Shown here piece by piece: positions 19,422-29,859 of a stretch of 64,000 bases of DNA. The position numbers were made by a program, and so were the translations under genes. Source of the DNA: Deltaproteobacteria bacterium (GTDB lineage Bacteria; SZUA-79; Acidulodesulfobacterales; Acidulodesulfobacteraceae). Below the pieces are notes generated by a model. That model did not search any database. It was not told the DNA's origin and saw nothing but the letters and a program-made list of their open reading frames with translations. Where the stretch lies: contig JAMDCP010000012.1 in NCBI GenBank assembly GCA_023489335.1, positions 24,724-88,723 on the forward strand, read 5' to 3'. Numbering within the stretch: the first letter of the stretch is position 1; every line of letters begins with the position of its first letter.

Positions 19422-21725
19422 TTAAAGGCTTTCTTCCACCCTGTTTCTTCCGTTTTCTTTTGCCCTGTATAAGGCATTATCAACCCGCTTAATAAGACTG
19501 CCAATAATGTCTTGCGTATTACCCAAATTATCTTTTTCGCCATATTCTACAACACCGAAACTGCAAGTGAGCCTGTAAATATATTTAAAGATATTTTTTT
19601 CTATTAATCTCCTCAGGCTTTCGGCCTTTGCTTTTGCATAAGCTAAATCGGTTTCCGGCATTAAAATTATAAACTCTTCCCCACCGAATCTTGCGAAAAA
19701 ATCCGTTTCCCTTAAATTATTTTTTACCAGATTGGCAAGCTCTATCAAAACATTATCCCCTATCTGATGCCCGTAACTGTCGTTCATTGCCTTAAAGTGA
19801 TCTATATCGAACATAATTAAAGACAGCGGCCTATTATATCTGAGCGCTAATTTAACATATTCGCCGAGGGATTTTTCTAATTTTCTCCTGTTAAAAATCC
19901 CTGTAAGATGATCCGTTTCGGATAACTCTTGAAAATATAATTTCTCTTTTTCCGATTCTCTTTCCGACAACACCTTGGCGGTTATATCGAAAAATATTGC
20001 GAGCGCAACGAACCGCCCCTGATAAACAATGGTTTGAACATGAAACAATATATATTTTTCTTCACCCTTTTTAGTAAAAGTATGGAAGGTGTATTCAAAA
20101 TAAAATTGTTCTCCTTTAAGCCTTCTTTCTATATTGGCTTTTATAATAGGTTTATCTTTTTCGCCAAATAAATCCCATACATACATGTCGTAGAGTTCTT
20201 TTTCGGGATAACCAAAACACTCTACGGCTGCAGGATTGGCGTAAAGAATCTTAGTGTCGTTAATGAAAACTCCTTCGTTCATACTGTTAACCACGGACAT
20301 AAAAAGTTCCCTGCTCTCTTTTAACCTATTTTCTAATTCTTTCTCTTTAGTTATATCAAAAAGTATGCAATCTATCATATCCTTTCCGTAGTCGTCTTTT
20401 TTCAAGCGGCAGGCAATATAAACATCGATAATCCTGCCCTTTAAAGTTCTTCTTTTCCCTTCGAATTCATATACCCCTTCTTTCATTATGTTTTTAATGA
20501 CATTAGTCCTCTCCCCTCCTTCAACATATAAATCCACGATTTTGGTATTTATTAGCTCTTCTTTGCCGCTTGCTTCAAGGGTTTTCACCATATAATCGTT
20601 TACATCGATAAAATGCCCTTCTTTGTCTATCGTAGCCTGATACACCCCGACAGGCAGAAATTCAACGAGATTATTATATTTAAGATAGGAATCCAGAAGT
20701 TTTTTTTCAAGCGCCTTCCTGCCTGAGATATCCCTTGCTATGCAAACGCCCATCTTAGTTGTTCCGGCATCCAGAATATTATCCACCGCTTCCACCTGTA
20801 TAATTTTTCCGTCCTTTGTAATATGATTGGCTTCATAAGTTAAATGTCCTTTTAAAGCCAATTCCCTAAAATAATTTTTCATCTTGTCATAATCGGCTTT
20901 CGGTATTATATTAATAGGGGAAAGTTTAAGAAACTCATCTTTATCATAGCCAAGCCTTTTAAGCCCTGCCTTGTTTGCATCGATAAATCGCGCGGGAAAA
21001 CCCTCCTTAGAATACTCCATTAAAAAAACTGCATCTCCTATACTATTAAAAAGCATTCTGTATTTCTTCTCGCTCTCTTGTATTCTTAACTCCTTGCTTG
21101 AAATATTAAATATAAATAGCGTTAAAATTATAAAAAATAAGAAGAAACCCGCAATAAAAATTATGTTTAAAATTATATGAAAATATAAGGCATCTTTAAT
21201 CCTGTGTTGGAAACCGGATTCCATTAAAGGAGCATAATTAGGAGCGGTTTTATACATGCTAATGAATAAAGGTTCCATAAACGCCCTTTTTGCCATAATT
21301 TTGTGGTGAATAATAAGGGTGGTAAGAATAGGAACCGTTAAATTTTTCCAATTGTAATAGGCTCTGCTCTCAAAAGGGAGAATGGTTTTCTTTAAATAAG
21401 GAAATTTTTCAAGATTTTTATTGAACTCTTCAAACCTTTTATTCGTGAGAGCTATTGAAGCGCTTAATTTTGAAAGAGATGATTTTAGCCTTTTTTTATC
21501 GTTTTTCCGTGAAAAATGGACCACATCTTGCGCCGAATCTACAGCCAGCCTTATACTATTCGAAAGTTTTATAACCTCTAATTGAATATTATTGTCCGCA
21601 TCCATATCCCTTTCCATTTTTAAAACAACGGAATTATAAATAATTACGAAAATAATACTATATGCGGTCAAAATAATAATGCCGAATAAAAATGTTTTCG
21701 ATTTGATTAACCCGTTAAATCTCAT
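19422..21725 (-). CDS. Membrane PAS-GGDEF diguanylate cyclase
   Basis: Two N-terminal TM segments, several PAS modules, FARFGGEEFIILMPE active site. Confidence 0.9.
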   Translation of the reverse strand: MRFNGLIKSKTFLFGIIILTAYSIIFVIIYNSVVLKMERDMDADNNIQLEVIKLSNSIRLAVDSAQDVVHFSRKNDKKRLKSSLSKLSASIALTNKRFEEFNKNLEKFPYLKKTILPFESRAYYNWKNLTVPILTTLIIHHKIMAKRAFMEPLFISMYKTAPNYAPLMESGFQHRIKDALYFHIILNIIFIAGFFLFFIILTLFIFNISSKELRIQESEKKYRMLFNSIGDAVFLMEYSKEGFPARFIDANKAGLKRLGYDKDEFLKLSPINIIPKADYDKMKNYFRELALKGHLTYEANHITKDGKIIQVEAVDNILDAGTTKMGVCIARDISGRKALEKKLLDSYLKYNNLVEFLPVGVYQATIDKEGHFIDVNDYMVKTLEASGKEELINTKIVDLYVEGGERTNVIKNIMKEGVYEFEGKRRTLKGRIIDVYIACRLKKDDYGKDMIDCILFDITKEKELENRLKESRELFMSVVNSMNEGVFINDTKILYANPAAVECFGYPEKELYDMYVWDLFGEKDKPIIKANIERRLKGEQFYFEYTFHTFTKKGEEKYILFHVQTIVYQGRFVALAIFFDITAKVLSERESEKEKLYFQELSETDHLTGIFNRRKLEKSLGEYVKLALRYNRPLSLIMFDIDHFKAMNDSYGHQIGDNVLIELANLVKNNLRETDFFARFGGEEFIILMPETDLAYAKAKAESLRRLIEKNIFKYIYRLTCSFGVVEYGEKDNLGNTQDIIGSLIKRVDNALYRAKENGRNRVEESL

Positions 21726-21834
21726 TGCAAAATCCTGTTAAAATTAGAGCCTATTTTGAATTTTACCGACAAATATATCCCGGTTCATATTTCTTTTTAA
21801 GAGGGGGGTAATATTAAAAAATAAGAAATAAAAT

Positions 21835-21853
21835 AAGGCGGTTCTCCCGCCTT
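21835..21853. terminator. Hairpin AAGGCGG-TTCTC-CCGCCTT followed by a T-rich tract on the minus strand
   Basis: Perfect 7-bp stem; minus-strand downstream sequence ATTTTATTTCTTATTTTTT. Confidence 0.4.
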
Positions 21854-22057
21854 AAATTCTAAAAAATATGGTTTTTGAAGCAACACAGAATTATCTAAAA
21901 CCTCAACATTAAGCCCGTCCCCTCTAATGATTAAGTTATTTTATTATAAAATACCGATATTGTCAACGCATATTTTTATAAAAGAATAAAGGAATATTAA
22001 TTATTGACTTAAAATAAGAGAATATAGTATTATTATAGCATAACATAAAATGCAAAA

Positions 22058-22133
22058 GGGGCTGTAGCTCAGTTGGCAGAGCGCTTGCATGGCATGCAAG
22101 AGGTCGTCGGTTCGACCCCGATCAGCTCCACCA
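22058..22133 (+). tRNA. tRNA-Ala (anticodon GGC), CCA encoded
   Basis: GGGGCTGTAGCTCAGTTGGCAGAGCGCTTGCATGGCATGCAAGAGGTCGTCGGTTCGACCCCGATCAGCTCCACCA folds as a cloverleaf. Confidence 0.97.
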
Positions 22134-22393
22134 TTAAAAACCGCAGTAAATAAGCCGTTCCACCAACTTTCTCTTTCCCCATTAAAGCGTCACCGGGTAA
22201 AAATTGGCCTCCCGTATTATTAACGCCACCGGATTAAACCATTAATTTTATAATTTTTCCAAATCGGCCTTTAATGTTGTTTTTTCGTCTCGTTTAAATT
22301 GCTTGTTGAAAGATTCTATTAAAAACTCCGATAATGTTTTTACCGCATTTACCGCAAGTTTAGCATGGTGTTTTTCGGGTTTTTGCCGCCATG

Positions 22394-22696
22394 TTATCCT
22401 TTGCGTTTTTTTATTTTAGTAAAATCAAATCTAACGTCGTATCCCATAGCCGCGGCATAATCCATTAAAGTAGATATATTAGGCATAATCTTCGAACCGG
22501 TGCTTTCAAGCCTCGAGATATTGCTTTTAGTCGTGTTCATCTTTCTGGCTATTTCTTCCTGCGTAAGCCCTTCGGCAAGCCTTATCCTTACTAGTTTGGC
22601 TTTAATATCGTAAAGCGGCTTAAGCCTATCGTATTCTTTCTTTACTTCCTGGTCTTTTAATGCCTTAATTTTAAATTCTTTAAATGTTGGTCTCAT
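22394..22696 (-). CDS. XRE-family HTH protein, HigA-like antitoxin type
   Basis: EGLTQEEIARKMNTTKSNISRLESTGSKIMPNISTLMDYAAAMGYDV. Confidence 0.8.
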   Translation of the reverse strand: MRPTFKEFKIKALKDQEVKKEYDRLKPLYDIKAKLVRIRLAEGLTQEEIARKMNTTKSNISRLESTGSKIMPNISTLMDYAAAMGYDVRFDFTKIKKRKG

Positions 22697-22787
22697 GTTA
22701 TTACCTCCTTCATTCTTTTCAAAGCTAAATCTATGAAAACAAATACTTTGAGGTAGTTTTAGAAGCAGGCTTAAAATTGACTGTGCC

Positions 22788-23378
22788 CTATTTTGTGTAA
22801 ATTAAATTATTCCTTCTGTTCCACATGCGCCAAAATACCCTTATCGCCCCGTTTATTTCCGCCCTATCGGTTATGTAGGTAGCATTGTTGTCCTGATTCT
22901 GCGAGGAACCGCAGTTGCCGTTCCAGCAGGATGCGCCTTCGGCTGAGGGGGACCAGTTGGCGGAACCCTCCCTGAAAACTACGCCCGGTATGATAAATAT
23001 CTTATCGTGCATGATATTCCAGAACCCCTTGTCGTCTTTAGCCTTTATATGCATGTTCCTTACATTCTCAAGCATTCGCGTTACATCGGTTCTGTCCCTT
23101 ATCTGTTTATCGTCCCTGTATATGTATATGCTGACTCCCCTGCCTGCAAGGTAGAGGAGTTCTCTTGCTATTGTCTTATCTGTAAAGGAATACATAGCTA
23201 TATAAAGCCTCTTAACCCTTAACGCCTTTTTAAGCCAGTGAATATCGATGCGCTGCAAATTGGACTGCGGGGAATAATATGTTGCGGAATAAGCCGCGGA
23301 TGTTTTGGACGCAATTAATTGGATAGAGATAAAGAGTTGTAAAATAAGAACTATAATAAATAATTTTTTTATTTTCAT
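22788..23378 (-). CDS. Secreted phospholipase D-like nuclease
   Basis: Signal peptide; MHDKIFIIPGVVFREGSANWSPSA (HxK motif) and YIYRDDKQI, as in PLDc_2/Nuc proteins. Confidence 0.75.
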   Translation of the reverse strand: MKIKKLFIIVLILQLFISIQLIASKTSAAYSATYYSPQSNLQRIDIHWLKKALRVKRLYIAMYSFTDKTIARELLYLAGRGVSIYIYRDDKQIRDRTDVTRMLENVRNMHIKAKDDKGFWNIMHDKIFIIPGVVFREGSANWSPSAEGASCWNGNCGSSQNQDNNATYITDRAEINGAIRVFWRMWNRRNNLIYTK

Positions 23379-23469
23379 AAATATTCCTTTTACTCTTCGT
23401 CGTCTGCGCAGTCATATATCCTAACAGCTCGCCTGTGATTAATTTGTGTAAAAATTAAGGTTTGGTATA

Positions 23470-24846
23470 TTAAAAACCTATTTCCTCTCCGTAATCCGGC
23501 ATATAAACATTAAACCCTTTTTCCACGAGTTTGCTTTTATAAACTTTCATAACATCCTCGTCGCCATGAATCAGGCATACCTTTTGGGGCTTGACCTTTA
23601 CGGCCGTTATCCATTCCATAAGCTCATTCTGGTCCGCATGCGACGAAAAGCCGTTTATTGTATAAATCTGCGCATTTACCTTAAATCTTTCGCCCAAAAT
23701 ATTTACTTCTTTTTCTTTCTCGACTATAAGCCTTCCCAAAGTTCCTTTAGCCTGATAGCCGACAAATATGACGGCATTTTCTTTTTTCCAGATATTATGC
23801 TTCAGGTGATGAAGAATCCTGCCGCCGTGAAGCATTCCGCTTCCGGCAATAATAATAGCCCTTCCGGGTACATTATTGATTTGTTTAGATTCTTCGATAT
23901 CTCTTACGATATTTAAATACGGAAAGTCGAAAGGATCGCCTTTTTTAAAAAGCGGAATTTTATCCTCTTTAAAATAAGAGAGATTTTGAACAAATATATC
24001 GGTTACACTTAAAGCAAGCGGCGAATCTAAAAACACCTTGCATGACGGAAGAAGACCCTGTTCGTAAAATTCCCTGAGCATATAAAGTATATCCTGCGCC
24101 CTCTCCGTAGCATAGCTGGGAATCAATACATTACCGTTGTTTTTAAGCGTGTCCGTGATTGCCGCCAAAAATTCTTCTTTAGATTCCTGAAAACTTCTGT
24201 GATTTCTGTCTCCGTAAGTCGTTTCGGTGTACACTATATCTGCTTCGTCGGGATATTCAAAATTTTTGACTATCGGTTTTTCCTTGTTTCCTAAATCGCC
24301 TGAAAAGATAACCGAACTATCGCCCCTCTTTATTTTTACGAAAGATGAACCCAGGATATGCCCTGCGTCGCGAATTTCCACAACAAAACCGTTTTTTAAA
24401 TCATAAGGCTTATCATATTCTAAAACAGGGTTAAAAAAATCGAACGAGTTTAAAACATCCGATTCATCATATAAAAGTTCCGGCTTTTTTTCGTTTTTCC
24501 TTAAAGATTTTTTTAATTCATATTTATAATTTTCGAACATTATCTTTCCTGTGTCTAAAAGCAAAACCTTGGAAAGTTGATATGTCGGTTTAGTGCATAG
24601 AATTTGCCCTTTAAATCCGCTTTTTACCAAAAAAGGAATTCTGCCGCAATGGTCTATATGGGCATGGGTGAGTATTAAATAATCAACCTTTTTAGGATCG
24701 AAGCCGAGTTCATAATTTTTATCCTCAAAATCTCTTTCCTGAAACAGCCCGCAATCCACCATTATATTTATACCGTCTTTATCGTCCGTTAGCAGATGGC
24801 AGCTTCCTGTAACATTTTTTGCGGCTCCAAAGGATTTTATAATCAT
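23470..24846 (-). CDS. Beta-CASP MBL-fold RNA-processing metallohydrolase
   Basis: LTHAHIDHCGRIPFL, DAGHILGSSFV, SGDLGN, ETTYGDR, GFSSHADQNEL. Confidence 0.9.
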   Translation of the reverse strand: MIIKSFGAAKNVTGSCHLLTDDKDGINIMVDCGLFQERDFEDKNYELGFDPKKVDYLILTHAHIDHCGRIPFLVKSGFKGQILCTKPTYQLSKVLLLDTGKIMFENYKYELKKSLRKNEKKPELLYDESDVLNSFDFFNPVLEYDKPYDLKNGFVVEIRDAGHILGSSFVKIKRGDSSVIFSGDLGNKEKPIVKNFEYPDEADIVYTETTYGDRNHRSFQESKEEFLAAITDTLKNNGNVLIPSYATERAQDILYMLREFYEQGLLPSCKVFLDSPLALSVTDIFVQNLSYFKEDKIPLFKKGDPFDFPYLNIVRDIEESKQINNVPGRAIIIAGSGMLHGGRILHHLKHNIWKKENAVIFVGYQAKGTLGRLIVEKEKEVNILGERFKVNAQIYTINGFSSHADQNELMEWITAVKVKPQKVCLIHGDEDVMKVYKSKLVEKGFNVYMPDYGEEIGF

Positions 24847-24905
24847 TTTTATAATAAAAGCCCTTTTATAATAAACCCTTTATTTATTTATACTCAAAAT
24901 AACAA

Positions 24906-25751
24906 CTAAAATCTCAGCCTTAAACCAACCTCAGGACCGTCAAAAGCTAAACTTCCATCGACATTATTTGTGTTAACATGAACCTTGTCGTACACATAAT
25001 CCGCAAAAACCGACAGGGGTCCGACCGCCTTATAGTTTACACCTGCATTTATATGATAATAATAGCCTTTCGAACCAATTGTGAATCCCTGAAATTTTCC
25101 TACTAATGATATATCGTTAAGCGGAGAAATTTTTATTCTTCCTCCGATAATAGGTATCGGTAAATTCACATTTTTTGATTCGAAAATGGATTGGGAAGGG
25201 GCATCAAGCTCGGCTTTAGCCGTGATAACATTAACGCCAACCCCGAGCCCGATTTCGGCATACCTATTTATAGAGAAATTATGGGTGTAAAACAGTTTAT
25301 AACTATATAAGTCTAATTTTGATGTTATGGGAGTGCTGGCGGTATAAGTTTGTCCGTTAAAATAAACGGTTTGGGATAAAATTTTCGAGCCGCTATAAAC
25401 ATATGGGACATAAGTGAAAGAAATCCTATTGTCGTATAATATTAAAAATGCGGCTTTAAACATCGGTTCGGTCTTAGTTGTTTGAAGTCCTATATCCGAA
25501 GGTGTTATGTTTGTCGGAACAAGCCCGCTTGCCGAATTTCCAACCGCTACATGCCCCGAAAGATTTTGGAAATAGGCTCCGCCCTTTACCTCGGCGCCGA
25601 GCACACCAGAGGCATAAGCCTTAGGCATATTTAAGGATAAGAAGGATGCTAAAAGCAAGCCGGCAAAAGCGCTAAATTTAATAGATGAACAGAATAATTT
25701 TAGAAATTTATTGTTGTTAAAGGTTCTTTGAACACTTGATAACATAGACAT
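24906..25751 (-). CDS. Outer-membrane beta-barrel protein
   Basis: Signal peptide ending PKAYAS, alternating beta-strand pattern, C-terminal GLRLRF. Confidence 0.6.
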   Translation of the reverse strand: MSMLSSVQRTFNNNKFLKLFCSSIKFSAFAGLLLASFLSLNMPKAYASGVLGAEVKGGAYFQNLSGHVAVGNSASGLVPTNITPSDIGLQTTKTEPMFKAAFLILYDNRISFTYVPYVYSGSKILSQTVYFNGQTYTASTPITSKLDLYSYKLFYTHNFSINRYAEIGLGVGVNVITAKAELDAPSQSIFESKNVNLPIPIIGGRIKISPLNDISLVGKFQGFTIGSKGYYYHINAGVNYKAVGPLSVFADYVYDKVHVNTNNVDGSLAFDGPEVGLRLRF

Positions 25752-26017
25752 AATAAATACCTCCTATTTATTAGCTTATTAGCCATCGTTCATTTATTTT
25801 ATTTATATATTTATATTGCGAATATAGACTGCCTTTTTTAGCTTTTTTATTTTTATTTTACCTTATTATTGTTATTATTTATTTTAAAACTTGTCAAGGT
25901 ATTTTTCTTGCTTTTTTTCTTGCTTTCAATAATGTATAAAATATAATATAATTTTTGCATATTTAACGGGTCTTTTTTGTCCAAACAAATTTACATAACG
26001 GGGGGGTCCATGTTTTA

Positions 26018-28294
26018 ATGAATTTTAAATATCTGGAAAACCTTACAAAGATTGTCGAAGAAGTACTTGCAAATTATAACATAGCCTACGCATGGATAGG
26101 TATAAAAAAAGATAATTTTCTAATCCAGCCGATTCTTTCCATGGGGTTTGAAAAATCTTTTCTCGACGAAATCGACATAAGATGGGACGACTCAAAATAT
26201 GGAAACGGCCCGACGGGAAGATCTGTTAAAACCGGAAAACCTGTTATATTAAACGACATAAATGACCCGTCCTATAAATCTTTTTTAGTTTATGCTAAAA
26301 AATATGACTATAAATCCTCAGCGGCAATTCCCCTTAAAATGGACGATACGATTTTAGGCTCGCTCAATGTCTATTCAAAAAGAACAAACTATTTCTCGGA
26401 TAAGTTGATAGGTAAAATCACAGCTTTTAGCGAAGCGTTATCCCCGATAATATATAATACGATAATAAAAGAACCGCATCTCGATGAAAAACTGACGGAA
26501 TACATGGAAGTGCTTTATGATATAACACTTAATATAAATAAGGGGGTAATGTCCGATTTAAATATAAATTACTTGATCTTAGATGCGTTATCCATTATTG
26601 AAAAACTGCTTATGGCCGACGGTTCCGAATTTATAATTTATAATAGAACAACGCATAAGCCGGAATTAAATGTCCCTTCGAAACTATGGATAAAGAATTT
26701 CAGGAAATCGTCTTCGGATGAAGTTTTTCACGGAATAACACCTGCGCTTGATTTTTTACTCAGCAGTTCAAAACCGTATACCTACGACTATACTAAATTT
26801 CCTCCAGCTATCCCGTTTTATTTAAATAAAGGGCTTAAAACCATAGGCGGCGCTTCTATGAAGGCATATGTGTATGATAGGCAGTATGAAGCCGTGCTCG
26901 TTCTTGCGAGAAAATATGACAAGTTATTCAAAGAAAACGAGCTTAGCCTGCTCCGGCTTTTATCCCAGCTTTTTTTCTCGAGTTATGCCGTAAACAAGTA
27001 TATGTCGAATATAACCGCGCTCAGTAAAGATCTCGATATTCTTTCCCACATCGATGTTTTAACGAATATATATAATAAAGAGTCCTTTATGATGCTTCTC
27101 AACGAGGAAATAAACCGTTATAAAATAACAAAAGAAAACTTTGTTATCGGAATAATCGACATCGATAATTTTAGCCATATTAACGACACTTACGGATACT
27201 CGATAGGCGATATTTTAATAAAAGAGGTTGCCGAATACTTAGAAGAAAACCTTTCAAAATTTGGAATAATAGCAAGGTTAAGCGGAGATGAATTTGGCGT
27301 GATTATGCAAAACACGACTAAAAAAATTGCAAATTCTATTTTAAACAAGCTGATTTCGGATTTATCCGATAAAAAGTTTAACTTGGACAATATCTCGTTA
27401 AATTTAGGCATCACGGCAGGCATTGCGGAATTTCCCTCCGACGCATCGCTCGTCGATGAACTTCTGTCTATTGCCGATAACGCCCTTCATTTTGCCAAAG
27501 AAGAAGGAAAAAGTATGGTGGGATATAAGGAGATTGCAAAAAATTATATAATTAAAAGCTCTAAAACCGATTTAATTTACAAAGCTATCGAACATGACCT
27601 CTTTTTACCCGCATTCCAACCGATAAGAAATATTGGCGATCTTGCAATTTACGGCTATGAATCCCTTGCAAGAATCAAAATGAACGGGGCGGTCTACTCA
27701 GCCTACGAATTCATCGACACAATAGAAAAGCTTAATCTTATTAATAAACTCGATTTTATTTTAATGGAAAAGTCTTTTGATATTTTTAACCGCTTTTCAA
27801 TAAATAACGCAATAGAAACAAAGCTTTTCTATAATATAAATCCCGGCATATTTAAAAACACAAAAAATATCGACGAATTAAAGAAAACAATTAGAAAACA
27901 TAATATGGAAGGAAAATTGTTCTTTGAAATTACGGAGAGGGAAACCCTCCCTAATTTAGAAGGATTTTCAAAATTTGCTAAGATTATGGACGAAGAAGGA
28001 ATATTTTTCGTGCTGGACGACTTTGGAAGCGGCTATTCCTCGCTCAATTACCTTAAATACCTTCCGTCAACCCCTATTATAAAAATCGACGGCTCTTTCA
28101 TTAAAAACTGCCATAAGAACAAAAGGGATGCCAGCCTTGTCGAGGGTATAGCAACATTGGCAAAAAGCATAGACATTATCCCGTTAGCCGAATTTGTCGA
28201 AAGCGAAGAAATATTGACCGAGCTAAAGCAGAGGGGCATAGAGCTTGTTCAGGGATATTACACCGGCGAACCTTCATTCGATATTAGCCTTTAA
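26018..28294 (+). CDS. GAF-GGDEF-EAL protein with degenerate SGDEF motif
   Basis: GAF segment, IARLSGDEFGVIM, EAL features YGYESLARIK, FEITERE, DDFGSGYSSL, IKIDGSFIKN, QGYYTGEP. Confidence 0.9.
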   Translation: MNFKYLENLTKIVEEVLANYNIAYAWIGIKKDNFLIQPILSMGFEKSFLDEIDIRWDDSKYGNGPTGRSVKTGKPVILNDINDPSYKSFLVYAKKYDYKSSAAIPLKMDDTILGSLNVYSKRTNYFSDKLIGKITAFSEALSPIIYNTIIKEPHLDEKLTEYMEVLYDITLNINKGVMSDLNINYLILDALSIIEKLLMADGSEFIIYNRTTHKPELNVPSKLWIKNFRKSSSDEVFHGITPALDFLLSSSKPYTYDYTKFPPAIPFYLNKGLKTIGGASMKAYVYDRQYEAVLVLARKYDKLFKENELSLLRLLSQLFFSSYAVNKYMSNITALSKDLDILSHIDVLTNIYNKESFMMLLNEEINRYKITKENFVIGIIDIDNFSHINDTYGYSIGDILIKEVAEYLEENLSKFGIIARLSGDEFGVIMQNTTKKIANSILNKLISDLSDKKFNLDNISLNLGITAGIAEFPSDASLVDELLSIADNALHFAKEEGKSMVGYKEIAKNYIIKSSKTDLIYKAIEHDLFLPAFQPIRNIGDLAIYGYESLARIKMNGAVYSAYEFIDTIEKLNLINKLDFILMEKSFDIFNRFSINNAIETKLFYNINPGIFKNTKNIDELKKTIRKHNMEGKLFFEITERETLPNLEGFSKFAKIMDEEGIFFVLDDFGSGYSSLNYLKYLPSTPIIKIDGSFIKNCHKNKRDASLVEGIATLAKSIDIIPLAEFVESEEILTELKQRGIELVQGYYTGEPSFDISL

Positions 28295-28305
28295 TTTAAC
28301 AGGGG

Positions 28306-29718
28306 CTAATGAGAGTGATTTAATTTCTTTATTTTATAAAGCCTTTTATCGCTTTTTAGATACAAATCGTCGATTGTTTTTCCATCTTCGGGGTATGCTG
28401 CAAAACCGATCGAAGCGCTAAGATTTATTATTGCGTCGTCTTCCAATATAAATTTCTTGTTTTTAAGTTCGTCTTTTATCTTTTTAATTATACTTTTAGC
28501 ACCGTTAGTATCGGTATCGGGAAGTATTGCCATAAATTCATCTCCCCCAAATCTCGATATAACATCGCAGCTTCTTAAAGATTCCTTTAAGAAATTAACA
28601 AACATCTTTAATGTTATATCTCCGATTTTATGTCCGTACTTATCGTTAACCTCTTTAAAATTGTCAAGGTCGAACATTAAAATAGAAAATATAGCTTTAT
28701 TCCTTTTAGCCCTTGCTATCTCTTTTTCTAAAAAACTTTCGGCAAATCTTCTATTGAAAGCCTCCGTCAAAGGGTCGACGGTTGCATAAAAATGGGCTTC
28801 TTTGTACACCTTAAGAGCCATTATATAAGATGATATCGTATTGGCAACATCGATTACAAAGTTTACCACTTCATCCGTAAAATAATTTTTTTTCAAATTA
28901 AAAATATGAATTAACCCCTGAACCCTTGAATTAAAAGATATGGGGACGCATACATAACCTCCGCTTTTTTGAGGATATATGTGGTAACGGCAGGTGTAGT
29001 CATCGTTTATATCTTTTACGACAAATGGCTTATTTTCCCTTATTATGCAACAAAGCGATGGATTATTTGTAACCTCTTTAGATTCGATAAAAACGCTGCC
29101 GACAGGCTTCAACGAGTTTACGATATTAACTCTTTGCGAGTCAAAATCGATATTTTTTATCAATATCTGATTGGCTTTTACATTTTGTTTTAAAAAGGTA
29201 AGCGTATCATGATAAATATCCTCTTCGTTGATTTCCCCTTGAATTTTTTTGATAAAATCATTAAATTTTCTAAGCCTTTCTTGCGTATTCAGTGATTCTC
29301 TTTTTTGTTTTTTAAGTTTATTTTCATTTTCTTTTACTTCGGTTATATCCGTTAATATACAAAATCTGCCTAAATACTTACCGTCATTATCGTAAACGGG
29401 GGTTGCAATCCTTCTTATATATTTAACTTTATGGTTTACCCTGCGGGATAGAACGGTTTTAAGCTGTTTCGGGGTATTTTCAACATCGCTATTAATCTTT
29501 TTGGGGAAAAGGGGTATTAAGGTTTTGACAGGCTTATCTACTTTTATTAATTTAAATAATTCCGAAGCTTCGGAACCCCTTAATTCAATTCCTTTTTCAA
29601 GTCCGCACATCATTAAAAAAGCTTCGTTGTAGTCGATTATTGTGTTATTTATATCATAAAATATAAAGCCGTCGGGAATATTTGAAAGTATATTTTTGCA
29701 AATATCTAACTTTTCCAT
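28306..29718 (-). CDS. PAS-GAF-GGDEF diguanylate cyclase
   Basis: PAS and GAF segments; ISRFGGDEFMAILPD active site. Confidence 0.9.
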   Translation of the reverse strand: MEKLDICKNILSNIPDGFIFYDINNTIIDYNEAFLMMCGLEKGIELRGSEASELFKLIKVDKPVKTLIPLFPKKINSDVENTPKQLKTVLSRRVNHKVKYIRRIATPVYDNDGKYLGRFCILTDITEVKENENKLKKQKRESLNTQERLRKFNDFIKKIQGEINEEDIYHDTLTFLKQNVKANQILIKNIDFDSQRVNIVNSLKPVGSVFIESKEVTNNPSLCCIIRENKPFVVKDINDDYTCRYHIYPQKSGGYVCVPISFNSRVQGLIHIFNLKKNYFTDEVVNFVIDVANTISSYIMALKVYKEAHFYATVDPLTEAFNRRFAESFLEKEIARAKRNKAIFSILMFDLDNFKEVNDKYGHKIGDITLKMFVNFLKESLRSCDVISRFGGDEFMAILPDTDTNGAKSIIKKIKDELKNKKFILEDDAIINLSASIGFAAYPEDGKTIDDLYLKSDKRLYKIKKLNHSH

Positions 29719-29772
29719 TTATAAACCCGTAAATTATAATTTACTGTCTGCCGGCTTAAAAAAGGTTTTAAC

Positions 29773-29849
29773 TGGTCGGGACGACTGGATTTGAACCAGC
29801 GACCCCTTGCTCCCGAAGCAAGTGCGCTACCGGACTGCGCTACGTCCCG
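29773..29849 (-). tRNA. tRNA-Pro (anticodon CGG), CCA encoded
   Basis: CGGGACGTAGCGCAGTCCGGTAGCGCACTTGCTTCGGGAGCAAGGGGTCGCTGGTTCAAATCCAGTCGTCCCGACCA folds as a cloverleaf. Confidence 0.97.
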
Positions 29850-29859
29850 AAAATAAAAA

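Noticed and set aside
21841-22000. Possible riboswitch in the leader of the PAS-GGDEF gene
   Set aside because: No c-di-GMP (GEMM) or other riboswitch consensus was recognisable; only the simple hairpin is supported.
22186-22240. Short near-repeat CACCGGGTAAA / CACCGGATTAAA
   Set aside because: Too short and only two units; no support for a CRISPR or iteron array. No CRISPR array was found in the window.
29720-29772. tRNA-Pro trailer compared with the shared tRNA trailer
   Set aside because: Only scattered similarity (TTAAAACC, AAGCCG); lacks GTAAATAAGC and CTTTCTCTT.
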